A DNA stretch of 64,000 bases. It comes from Oscheius dolichura. Lineage: Eukaryota; Nematoda; Chromadorea; Rhabditida; Rhabditidae. The stretch's first letter is position 1, and every line of letters starts with the position of its first letter. Both the position numbers and the translations under genes were made by a program. The stretch spans positions 4,946,001 to 5,010,000 of the forward strand of contig OW051494.1 of the NCBI GenBank assembly GCA_932521035.1. The letters run 5' to 3'. This document shows, piece by piece, positions 52,157-62,867 of this stretch. Below the pieces are notes generated by a model. It did not search any database. It was not told the DNA's origin and worked only from the letters and a program-made list of their open reading frames with translations.

Positions 52157-54866
52157 TTATGCAACCATCTGCAATTGCTTGTAGACTTGCTTTCGGTATT
52201 CTTCAAGCCCGCCTTCTAGGTTTGTAACCATCCGGTCCTTGACAACCCACAGTTCTTTACAAACCATTTCAATTAATTGTTCGTCGTGGGATACTAAAAC
52301 TACTCCACCCTGTAAAGGGCTGTAATATGATTCGTATAAAATCCTACGTTAAATTTATTGAGGGCGTTTCCAAGAGCTGCAACAGTCTCAACATCCAAAT
52401 GATTAGTAGGCTCATCCATAATTAGGTAATTAGGGCTAAAATAAACTATCGTAGATGAGTGTAAAAACCTACTTCATCATGGCAATATTTGCAAAAGCTA
52501 AGCGACTCTTTTGCCCTCCTGATAAAGTGAAAACAGATTGCAGAGCCATATCACCGCTAAGCCCGAATCTTCCCAACGCAGCACGATAATCCTCTTGACT
52601 TTTTCCTGAAACGTGGAAAATTGATTTTCGTATCTTCCTGTACCAGGATAGTTTTTAGCTAAAACTTCAATGGCTGTCATATCCATATCTAACTGATCCA
52701 CATGATGCTGTGTGAAATAGCCTATTCTTATCCGACGATTAACGTTGCGAAGGCCAACAGAAGGGTTTAAATCGCCCAGAAGAATTTTCAGAAGAGTTGT
52801 TTTACCAGCTCCGTTTTCACCAACCTGTATTTATAGGATCAGAATTTAAAATAAGGGTTAGAATCTTACAATGCAAATTCTAGAATTAGCATGGGTACCT
52901 AAATCTAGCTTGCGAAAGACATAAGAAGACTCCTCGTTATATCTAAATGCAGAAACTTAAAACAGCAAAAATGTAGGAAACCTAAAGGAAACACCATCCA
53001 GTTGTAACACGGGGTTGCTCAAGATCTCACATTCAGCGAAGCGGAAGGTAATGTCTGCATCAAGTTCAACGGCTTGCAAAACAGGCCTAAAACAATAAAC
53101 AGAACTTTGCTGACTAACAATTTCTCCAGCATTTTTATTCTGCTCTGAACCATAGATGCTCGTTTAGCGTTGTACCGGAATTTGTCAATAAATTCTTGTG
53201 TGTGAGCTCTTAATTGTTGTTGAGCTTCATACTCGCGCTGTTGTTGAGTTAACTTCTCTTTCATGGTCTAAATTGCCAGTAAAAGAAAATAAAGTCAAAT
53301 AATACCTTTTCAAAATTGTCGTAATTACCCTTATAATGATCAAGTCGCCGTGTATGGAGATGAACAATATCAGTACATATTTCGTTCAAAAATTTTCTGT
53401 CATGGGAAACTGTCAAGATAGTACCGTCCCATTTCTTTTGAAGAACTGCTTTTAATTTAGAAAAGTAATACCTGCAAATGACCTTCCAACCAGTATACAG
53501 CTCGCATATCCAACATGTTTGTCGGCTCATCAAGCAGAAGAAGATCTGGTTGAACAAAAAGCGCTCGGGCAAGAGCTACACGCATCCTCCACCCTCCTGA
53601 GAACTCTCTAAATTAGACTATTTATAAATAAAATTGATATGACCTGGTTGGTTTTTTTTGTTCATCTGGAGTAAATCCAAGCCCATAAAGAATAGAAGCT
53701 GCCTTTGCAGGAGCCTTATCCAACTGCAGAGCTTCCATTTCCACGTACAACTTATTTAATTCGTCCATATATTTGTTTTTCTCAGTTTCCAACACATTTT
53801 CTTTGTTTAACTTTGCTTGAATTTTTTTCTCTCTCTCAATCATTTGCACACGCCGCACGTCAGAAGCTAAAACAGCATCGAGGACAAGTGTATCATCTCC
53901 TTCTACTTCTTGTTCAACGGAAAGCATAGAAATTCCAGAAGGTATCTTTAACTGGCCACTATAAGCAAGATAAACAGAACTGAGAAAAAGAAACCTTGAT
54001 ATCATCTTTAAAAGAGTCGTTTTACCAATACCATTTCTTCCAACAAGACCGTACTTGCGACCATAACCCATTGTTACATCGGCGCAAGAAAGAAGTTGCT
54101 TAGTTCCAATAGAAATATCTACACTTTCAAGCTTTACATCCTTGGAATTTGCTCCGCGAACTCCTAGATCCTTAATAGGAGCCTATAAAAAATGATAATA
54201 AAGTAGTGGGGGTTTCAACACCTGTGAAGCTGTTGCGGAAGATTCCGGCCGCTTTTTCCGGACAACGGGTTCCTCTCCTCGTTGGATAGATTTCGCCTCT
54301 GCGCGTAAATTCGCCTTTTTAACCTTATCCTTATCAACCAACTGAATAAAAAACATTACGACTAAGTATTAAATAAAAACAGACCATTGGTGTGTCTCTT
54401 GACTGAACTTTCCAAATACTTTCTAAAGCTTCGAAATTTTGATTTTCTGCTGCCATGTCTACAGTTTGTTCTAGCTTCTTTGTAGTACCAGTTTCTCGCA
54501 AGGATTTCGGAAGATTTCTAAGCGATTCTATAAAAATATTGTTATTCTACCTACTCTCCATGAAGAAGACGCAGTAGTTGTTCGCAAGCACGAAGGGCTC
54601 CTTCCGAACAAAGATTTTCGACGTAAGCCTAAATGGGTAAATTATCTAATATCATGCTATATAAAGGCCTGTAGATGATCTCCAACTGCTTCGAAGACTT
54701 CATCTAAAGTTGTTAGATCATCAGCATTTTCTTTCAATACGGCTGAAAGCAATTTTCTATATTAACCTGAGCGATAAGAACAACCTGATATGTAGTCTTT
54801 TACTTCGACTGGCAAGGTAGGAAATGTACCAGAAAGATATCCAGGAATAGCGGGTATATTCGACAT
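52157..54866 (-). CDS. ABCF3: ABC ATPase ABCF3 (GCN20-like)
   Basis: Soluble twin-ATPase of the ABCF family, linked to translation and, in yeast GCN20, to GCN2 signalling. An N-terminal helical domain is followed by [23 protein letters not shown]1 has [20 protein letters not shown] (Walker A), [15 protein letters not shown] (signature) and [20 protein letters not shown] (Walker B). The ABCF linker has [20 protein letters not shown] and [23 protein letters not shown]2 has [58 protein letters not shown] and [11 protein letters not shown], ending YKQLQMVA. Linker and ABC2 details fit ABCF3, not ABCF1 or ABCF2. Two early introns are unusual: a 24-nt intron (54743-54766) and a GC-AG intron (54629-54668). 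An extra 5' segment (RVADIRLTADDRRK, near 55090) is open in the same frame. Confidence 0.95.
54629..54668 (-). other. ABCF3: GC-AG intron in ABCF3 (40 nt)
   Basis: The exon ends GAT CAT CTA CAG, followed by GCCTTTATATAG and on to CATTTAG before GCT TAC GTC GAA. No GT occurs anywhere in the 40 removed bases, and without removal the frame is interrupted by stops. The join gives [20 protein letters not shown], in line with the ABCF3 N-terminal helices. Confidence 0.7.
54743..54766 (-). other. ABCF3: 24-nt intron in ABCF3
   Basis: GTTAATATAGAAAATTGCTTTCAG lies between ...TAT CGC TCA G and CC GTA TTG AAA. Removing it keeps the frame (YRSAVLKEN), while reading through meets TAA at once. Borders are GT and CAG. 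Confidence 0.75.
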
Positions 54867-55162
54867 ATTAGTTGTTGAGAAAGAATTCGTTACCTAAATT
54901 ATGACATAAAAAATTGGTTGGAAATTTGCTTTACCCAGCCAAATAAAAAGATAAAAAGTTATGAGAACCGGTATAAGACTAGGCACTAGCAGCAAATAAT
55001 AAAGACAATCAGATGTAATTATAGATGCAGTATGTTCGTCCACCCACCTTTCTTCTATCATCCGCTGTAAGACGGATATCTGCTACACGCCTAAATATGG
55101 ATATTTGTTACAAAAAGACACAGCTTTGATAGAAATACAACCAAATACTACATGCAGCAATA
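54867..55162. other. 5' flank of ABCF3
   Basis: On the minus strand an acceptor-like CATAATTTAG precedes the start codon by about 27 nt. A short exon-like piece (about 55095-55055, followed by GTGGGT) suggests an upstream exon or untranslated leader. Otherwise AT-rich without recognised features. Confidence 0.4.
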
Positions 55163-55490
55163 GTAAAACACAGCTCGCCGAACCCGGCACTGGGTCGGGC
55201 GCTCCAATGCTAAATTTGATTTTATGCATTTTCATGCGGTTTTGATGGTTTCTCTGGTTTTATCGACAACGAATTGCTATATAGAGAAAGACAAAAATAG
55301 AAAATACGGAAGAATTGGAGAGAATGCGACACTCATGAATTTTGTTCAGGAACACCACAGTTAGGCTTCAAAAATAGTTTTCTGCATACTTTTCCGTGGT
55401 GCTTGGCGTCAAAATGTTGCTCTTGATGTGAATAGTCATTTGCAATAAAAATCAGACAATTTCGATGTCAGCATATTGAGTAAAATATTT
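55163..55490. repeat. Dispersed repeat, copy B
   Basis: About 320 bp colinear by eye with 43225-43530 (landmarks listed there). Similarity is clear in blocks but diverged between them, consistent with an old repeat family. No open frame or terminal repeats are visible. It lies just left of the foldback element. Confidence 0.6.
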
Positions 55491-55559
55491 TTAAAGCAAA
55501 AAGAACACCTCCCGCGAAATTAAAATTTCAAATTTTGTTCTGTAATTTTACATCTTTCC

Positions 55560-55839
55560 TGAGCGCATCAAGAAGTTCTCACTGGTGTATCCAATTTCAT
55601 TTCTGTTTTTTGCATTTGATAAAGAACATCGAATTGTTTTCTAATGAATTTTTTTGGGAATTCCTATATGAAATTTGAATAAATGGCAGCAATTTTACTA
55701 GTATACTTGATATTTCTAATAGGTAGAATTGTCAGATCTTGCTGCCAAAACTCATTAGAAAACAACTCGATGTGTTCTATCGATTGCAAAAGACAGAAAT
55801 GAAATCAGATGAGGCAGTAAAGAGTTCTTGATGCGCTCA
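55560..55839. repeat. Foldback (imperfect inverted repeat) element, 280 bp
   Basis: The left arm 55560-55650 and the right arm 55750-55839 are reverse complements with few mismatches. The outermost 15 bases are perfect (TGAGCGCATCAAGAA / TTCTTGATGCGCTCA). Inner matches include ATTTCATTTCTGT with TTTTGCA, and TTGTTTTCTAATGA. A separate TGGCAGCAA/TTGCTGCCA pair lies within the loop side. A transcript would form a hairpin of roughly 90 bp. It could be a foldback-type MITE or a source of double-stranded RNA. Target-site duplications were not identified. Confidence 0.75.
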
Positions 55840-56093
55840 GATGAGACACATTTCAATAGAAACAATTCAGTACGTAATCACGTTCTGTCCAAGATTTGTT
55901 CCGGACGGCGAGCTGTGAAAAAAATGCGAGTGTGGTAAACACGCTCCACCAAGAGAACCGCTGCGCTTGCTTTACGCGTTGAACGCTTTCGAATTTCAAT
56001 ACTTTCTCTCGATCAATCAGTTGTATTATTGTACTTCTTCTTTTATTCCAATTTTTAAGATCTTTGTTATCTGTTGTGAAGTTCTCGACAGCA
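55840..56093. other. SMARCB1 promoter region
   Basis: About 250 bp between the foldback right arm and the SMARCB1 start. AT-rich; no clear TATA or other motif. GTTCTCGACAG lies two bases before the start codon and may be a spliced-leader acceptor. Confidence 0.4.
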
Positions 56094-57580
56094 ATGACTA
56101 TTCTGAGTAACACAGTGAGTTCTTGTTCTATTAAATTTATCTGAAGTGGCTTTGCAGTATGGTCCCAGACCACAGTCGTTCTCATTAGATGAATCCGGTG
56201 AAAAATACTACATAGGTAGGTTAAAAAACGGTGTCGCATTAAACTATGCTGATTTCAGGATCTGAAATAGGTGCTTATCTTCGTTTACACAGAGGTACAC
56301 TTTACAAGAAGTATCCTGTTCTATGGCGAAAGGTGGCAACTATTGAAGACAAAGAAAAGCTTCGTCAACTCAATCTTTCACCAGCTTTCATGCATACTAA
56401 TATAATGTGAGTTTTTGTTTTAGTTGAAGAGATGTGAAATGCGGGCCGCGATAATGAAACATCTATAGGCTGGTGAAAGCTCATGAAGTTGATGAATTGT
56501 TAGGAGGCCAGGAAGAAAAATATAGAGCAGCAGGATCTGCGCCTTCTCAACCAAGACCGCCCGTTGAGAATAAATCTGTAAAACCATCAACACAGCCAGG
56601 ATGGATGGGACAACAGGTCTTTTAGTTATTTTATTTCCCGTAAACTTTGAGTTTTATAGGTTACCAGTGGATCGCATCATTTGGAGTCAGTGCCATGTTC
56701 ATGCCCTATTGCCCATGCCCGTGGTAGATTTAGACCAAAGGAGTTGGCGTATAGCGCAGAAGATTTAGAACAAGCCAAACAGTGAGTTTCTGTGCTAATT
56801 AAAATAATCTTATGTGGTTTTCAGTGTGGCAGAGAATGCAAATTGCGTGGAAGAGCTGGTACCTATTCGTCTAGATATGGAGCTTGATGGCATCAAATTG
56901 CGTGATACATTCTGTTACAATAAGAGTGAAAAAATGATAACACCCGATATGGTTAGTTTTCATTTAGTATTAAAATCATCCGTTTATTTTAAGATCGCAG
57001 AAATGATGTGTGATGATCTGGATCTTCCTTCAAGTTCTTTTCAACCTGCAATTGCTGCCGCCATTCATCAACAGTTGGAAGCTGCTAATGAAGCTCCGCC
57101 ACTGGATTCTAATGTTGGCGATCAGCGAGCTATTTTGAAATTGAACATCAATGTTGGAAACCAAAGCCTAGTGGATCAATTCGAGTGAGCCATATATAGA
57201 GAGAAAATAATTTGGAAAACAGATGGGATATGTCTGATACGCACAATAGCCCTGAAGAATTCGCTCGTCACATTTGTTCTGAGCTTGGATTAGGTGGCGA
57301 ATTTGCTTCTGCTATAGCCTATTCTATTCGTGGACAGCTTCAATGGCACCAGCGCACATATGCTTTTTCCGAAAGCCCACAACCAACAGTTGAATGCCCC
57401 TTCAGGTGATCTTGTGGTATCTCCTCTATTTATATCATTTTTAGAAACCCTGCTGAATCTGATCAATGGGGTCCATTCCTTGAAACATTAACAGATGCAG
57501 AAATTGAGAAGAAGATGCGAGACCAGGACAGGAATACTCGTCGTATGCGACGGCTTGTTGGCGGCGGATTTAACTTTTGA
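56094..57580 (+). CDS. SMARCB1: SWI/SNF core subunit SMARCB1 (SNF5/INI1)
   Basis: Core subunit of BAF/PBAF remodellers that contacts the nucleosome acidic patch. The N-terminal winged-helix region has [40 protein letters not shown] and [20 protein letters not shown] Pro/Ser linker and [10 protein letters not shown] follow. Repeat 1 has [29 protein letters not shown]-type sequence and [13 protein letters not shown]. Repeat 2 has [40 protein letters not shown] and [18 protein letters not shown]. The C-terminal helix is [20 protein letters not shown], with the basic RMRRL that binds nucleosomes, ending GGGFNF. Introns are 30-60 nt. The gene appears complete and heads a run of four same-strand genes. 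Confidence 0.96.
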
Positions 57581-57763
57581 TACACTTTATTGCCAATACC
57601 AATACCAATTTTTTGCACCTTGTCATCTAATGCTATTCGACTCTCTCTCTCTCTTTTGACTGCCCTGCCCTCTTCATGGATCTCTTCTACTATGTTTTGT
57701 GGCGCCAGTCTTTCTTTTTATTGCAATGTATTTATAATAATAAACAAAATTTTAGCCGAAGTC

Positions 57764-58281
57764 ATGTCCGATTCCGTCGACATTGAAATGGAAAATGAAG
57801 ATGTAACGGTCACCGCCGCCAAGAGCAAAGGACGTGGTGTTGGTCAGCAACGCGCAAGAGCTGAAAGAATTATTTATGATGTCGTTGAGAATAAGGACAC
57901 GGACGCTACTGGACCTCAACGATCAGTCGAGGTACGTATCAGTTTCTATATAATTAGCTTGTACATTTTACAGGGATGGATCGTATTTGTTACCAACATT
58001 CATGAAGAAGCCACCGAGGATGATGTCCATGACAAGTTTGCAGATTTCGGTGAAATTAAAAATGTCCATTTGAATTTGGACAGAAGAACCGGTTTCTTGA
58101 AGGGATATGCCCTTGTCGAGTACGAAACCCAAAAGGTTTTGTTGATATTTTCAAACGTAACTTGTTTTTGAAGGAGGCTGCCGCTGCTATTGACGGTCTT
58201 AACGGCCAGGAGTTGCTCGGACAAGAAATTCATGTCAATTGGTGTTTTGTGAAGCCGCCTAAAAAATCTGGAAAACGTTGA
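57764..58281 (+). CDS. RBM8A: Exon junction complex protein Y14 (RBM8A)
   Basis: RNA-recognition-motif protein that pairs with MAGO in the exon junction complex. The N-terminus ([20 protein letters not shown]) is acidic, followed by [20 protein letters not shown] and [20 protein letters not shown]. The RRM has [35 protein letters not shown] (RNP1 region) and [20 protein letters not shown], and the end is [11 protein letters not shown]. Two short introns. ATTTTAG lies eight bases before the ATG. It follows SMARCB1 after 183 bp. Complete. Confidence 0.96.
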
Positions 58282-58869
58282 AGCAATAGAAGACTTATGT
58301 TTCTAAGCATCTCAAACAATCAATTTCTTCTGATTGTTATTTCTTTATTTAATTCTCATTTTCCATTCTGTTATTACTCCACTCATTGTTATATTTCAGA
58401 ACAAATAAAAACAAATCATGTGCTTTTCAATGTTGTTTTCAAGCGTATCAGCGTACAACATTTTATATTATAAAAAGCCTAACTGTTGGCGTAACATCAG
58501 CTTATTTTGTTACCATAATTACTTCACTCCCACAGGTTTATGCATCGCGCACACAGCTCGGAATATGAAATAGTTTCAATATAACTTTTTTGATGACAGC
58601 GCAGCAAAAAGCATATATTATACCAACAATCATTCGAAGCCTCGGATCCAAAGCTTTCAGTTCGGTTCAAAAAACGCGGGCATGCCTGCAGGGGTGATGG
58701 GATTCATGGGACACCCTTTGTGAAGACATTTTTAGTTGTGGCTATCCATTTTCGTTTTCACTTCTCTTTAATTTTTCATGACATATTTCTCGCTTCGTAG
58801 CCGCATCGAAAAGTTTCTTATATAAGGGTTACCCAGGAACCCTAAGGGTTCAATAATACCCTTTTAAGG
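58282..58869. other. Intergenic between RBM8A and PRDX3
   Basis: AT-rich with a GC-richer patch near 58670-58700 (ACGCGGGCATGCCTGCAGGGG). Short direct/inverted GGGTT/AACCC words occur just before the next gene (58825-58860). TTTTAAG precedes the PRDX3 ATG. No coding exon is supported. Confidence 0.4.
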
Positions 58870-59669
58870 ATGTTGCGACGAATTGTACATGCGGCTGCAC
58901 AATCTGGTAGAGTTTTCTCAGGTGTCCGTACCTTGACAACGAGTTCTCCAATGTCTCAGCTGCGCCCTCTTGGACCGAAAAATCAACTACCGGAGTTCAA
59001 AGGAACTGCGGTCGTGGATGGAGATTTCAAGGTGAGATCATGTATCGAAGACTTTTCATGTTATAGGTTATCTCATCCTCTGATTACAAAGGAAAATGGC
59101 TGGTATTCTTTTTCTATCCACTGGATTTTACCTTTGTGTGTCCTACGGAAATCATTGCATTCAGTGATCGTGTCAAGGAGTTCCAAGCTTTAGGATGTGA
59201 AGTTGTTGCTTGCTCGACTGACTCGCATTTTTCTCATCTTGCTTGGGTTCAAACGCCACGCAAAGACGGAGGTCTGGGTGATATGAATATCCCCATAGTT
59301 GCCGATTTTAACAAGAAAATTGCTGGATCTTTTGGAGTGCTCGACGAAGTATTGCTTTGAGTGTAAAATCAACGTGATTGAAACATTTAGGAAGCCGGTA
59401 TTTCCTATCGCGGCTTGTTCATTGTCGACCCACAGGGTACTATTCGTCATACTACCTGTAATGATTTACCTGTGGGACGCTCCGTTGACGAAACTATACG
59501 TGTTTTGAAAGCCTTCCAATTTGTCGATAAACATGGAGAGGTAAATAATAAAATAAAGATTTATTTTCATGTATTTCAGGTATGTCCTGCTGATTGGAAA
59601 GACGACGCTCCTACTATCAAACCTAGTGTCAAATCGAGCAAGGAATACTTCAACAAAGTGAATAAGTAG
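58870..59669 (+). CDS. PRDX3: Mitochondrial typical 2-Cys peroxiredoxin
   Basis: Thioredoxin-dependent peroxidase. The N-terminal [20 protein letters not shown] is Arg-rich without acidic residues, a mitochondrial presequence. The core has [40 protein letters not shown] (peroxidatic Cys), [29 protein letters not shown] and [20 protein letters not shown]. The resolving Cys is in [11 protein letters not shown]. The C-terminal EYFNKVNK has the YF motif. GGLG plus YF mark the hyperoxidation-sensitive, eukaryotic type. A Cys in TTCNDL replaces the usual Val or hydrophobic residue. Three introns, about 35-45 nt. Complete. Confidence 0.95.
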
Positions 59670-59808
59670 AAGCCATATTTCATAACGAGTTGTTCGATTT
59701 TTATTCAAGCTAATAAATGGCTTAGTTTTATGGTCATTTATTTTCTTTTGTTGAAGTTGATCGCCAAACGTTATCTCCCATCAGTGATGCTAGCACCCTA
59801 CATTTCAG

Positions 59809-62761
59809 ATGTCTCGCCAATTGTTAACTATTTATGGAACTGAATTTGACGAATTGGATGAAGAGCAAGGTACTATTGAGGAAAATCTACTCTGGGCAAC
59901 AACATTATTTAGCTAAACTTGGGCCGCAAAAGAAACCGACGGCTATACAAGACCAGATAGCCACAGACGAACATGGGAAACGGCGGTTTCACGGTGCTTT
60001 CACTGGAGGCTTTTCCGCTGGATATTGGAATACCGTAGGCAGTAAAGAAGGTTGTTGTGTTTTTATGATAACAGTTCTATGATGTGTATAGGATGGAAAC
60101 CGTCTGAATTTCGCTCATCTCGAGATCAGCGGACGAATGTTAATCAATCAAAGCCGGAAGATATAATGGATGCTGAAGTCTGCCGAGCTTTTCGAGTATT
60201 TATTACGTATGGTTTAGGATTTGGGTGAATTTGGAATTGGAGCCAGGAAAATTAGGCAGACCGCTACGTTCGCAAATGATTCAAAAATGGGAAAGCGGAG
60301 AATGGCATGGGAGCATGATGTAACGACTTCCTCATCGTTAGCAGAATCTATTGCAAGCGTAGTGAAACCAGCAAAGTATAGTACGATAGTTCCTGTAATT
60401 ATAATTTTGCAGAAGCTCAATTGGTGCCCAAATGCTGCATAAAATGGGATGGAGACAAGGACGAGGGATTGGACTTGCAACGGTAAAAGAAACTCGAACC
60501 AGAGGTAGCGGGGGTAATATTCAAATAACACTTTTATTTTTCGGTGGAAATTCAAACGACGCAGATTTTGATAGACAACAGGCAGCAAAAGTGGCCCCAG
60601 GTTATGAGCTATCCCTAGAAGACGAACTCGTCGTTCAACTGACACCTTGCACGGGCTCGCAAGGACTTGGATATACAGGATTGAAGCCAACAAATGTCTT
60701 AGATGAGAAGTATTATTTTACTGTTTGGAATTTACGTTTATTTTATTCAGATGGGGTCTTTTGGAAGCCTCGTTGAAAGCCGATTCGCTTAAACGAAAGA
60801 GTAAAGGAATACGAGGGCAGGCCTTTGGAGTTGGAGTTTTCGAAGAAGAAGATGAAACAGTTTATACCCAATTTGACATGTCTCAATACGATTTTGCTTT
60901 GGATGGGCCAGGCGGATCGCAGGAGCCTAGTATTCAAGCAGTTGATTTTACTTTCGAAGAAATGCCGAAAGTATTGTTTTAGAAAAGAAGTTTATCTTCC
61001 TTTATTTAGAAACAAAATGCTAGAAAATTTTACGGTGCTCCTAGACTTCCTAACGGATGGAAACCAAGTCACAAATGTATTCCTATTGATGTTGGTAGAC
61101 TCCCTGAAAATCTGAAAAATGCAATAAGTAATCTTACAATAGAACAACGAGCTCGGTATTCTATAAAAATTGACAATTTTTAACCGTAGTTTCAGATTGT
61201 TAGGCGAAGACAGAAAAGCATCATCTACTGAAAGTGGAAACTCTGATAAAAGGAAGGAAGGTGAAAGGCGCAGTCGTTGGGATGTCAAATCTGAGCAAAT
61301 GCAAATCGAACGATTTGGAGATCCAGTTAGTTTAATTTCTCTGATTAGTATATTTGTAGAACCGGGTTGAGTTCCCCCAAGAGCCAATGAAGCAAAAGCG
61401 TTTCAAAGAATTTTTGGTATACGTACGAAGAGGCATTCCATGGCCTAAACCAACAGATCTGTCAGTTTGGGAATGGGAAAGTGAGAAAAAAGACTTCGAG
61501 TCGAAACTGACACCACACGAAAGGGCACTATTACCTGAGGTGTGCTGTTTTAAACGTTTATACGTTTATTTTTAGGTGCGCTCTAGAGCAGAGCCATTAG
61601 CTAAATCAAATTTGTCTCTTCCAATTAAGGAGCTAATGGCGAACAAGTTCACGGCTGAAACTGGAAGCTCGGGCCACGTATAACCTCTCATGCATCTCAA
61701 TACGTTTTGAATTTTAGATTGGGAGAAAAGACGAGGACAAACTAGCTGCTGTAAAGATGAACATGTTTGGAGATCGCACAAGAAGTGTGTTTGAATGGTA
61801 TTCCACCGTCTATTCACGAGTATAATATGAAGCATAGGTATCCTGATAACATGCTGGCTAAGCGTTTCAATGTGCCAAATCCATACCCCGGGGCCACGTT
61901 TTCGGGCTGCCCCCATTTGCAGAAGGTACATAAGCCCGCTACTTTGGTAGACCTTGGTTTACCCAATACTGTTGGCGAGCTGGTTATGAGGTATTATTGA
62001 ATTGTTTATTAATGTTTATAAATTATAGGAAGCATGAGTCGGAAAAAATAGTTACAGAAGAAGTGAACGAAGAGTTCGAAGAGCCGGATGAGAAGACGGA
62101 TGAGATAAAACAGCCGGCCTCTATTTTTGACGCCATTTTTGGAGATCTTAATGCTGCATTGAGCGATGCTTCTAGTGAAGAAGAAGATGGCGGAAAAGAA
62201 ATGGAAGCTCAAACACCCGCTTTCACTAATGGACAAGGGGAACTGTAAGAAATGGTTTTGATTACCATTTTTTATTTAGGAAAGCGAGAGCTGACGATAA
62301 AGCGGAACCTCAGGAAAAAGTCCTCACTGTCCTTGATTTATTTAATGATGAAGAATATGGGCCTGCGCCACCTCCAGATTTAGCATCTGGGAGTGAAGGT
62401 ATGTAGCAGTTGTTTTGTGGCATATTTAATATTTAGGATTGACAGGCTTTTCTGTCTTACGATATCTGCACGAAGAACTGAAAGAGCGAAAAAAACATAA
62501 AAAGGAGAAGGAACCTGATCACAGAAGAGAGAAGAAAGATAAAAAAGAGAAGAAACATTCAAAAGTTTGTGATTTAGATTAGAAGAAAATGAATGGGTTA
62601 AGAAAGCGAAAGATAAAAAAGTAAAGAAGGAGAAAAAGTCGAAGAAAAAGCATCGCCATCGGGACTCTTCTCCCGAATCGTCTGCAAGTACGGACAGTGT
62701 GCGAAGTGCTTCACCGAAAGTTTTAAACCGTAGTCCTCCTTCGATTGTAACGATTGAATAA
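59809..62761 (+). CDS. GPATCH1: G-patch domain protein GPATCH1
   Basis: Spliceosome-associated G-patch protein, probably activating a DEAH helicase. The start [20 protein letters not shown] follows CATTTCAG directly. The N-terminal GPATCH1 region has [35 protein letters not shown] and [13 protein letters not shown]. The G-patch itself is [20 protein letters not shown] (around 60422-60480). Further conserved parts are [67 protein letters not shown] and [14 protein letters not shown] Lys-rich tail (EKKHSKV..., [24 protein letters not shown]) ends the protein. More than a dozen introns, mostly 30-50 nt. Complete by comparison with the animal family, somewhat shorter. Confidence 0.94.
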
Positions 62762-62867
62762 ACTAATCATGAATTATATGATGTATATACGTGTAAATTC
62801 GTAGGTAATAAAAATTAAAGCACCTTTCTGGAATACCGGGAGATTGCAAGATGTTAATAAAACGGGG

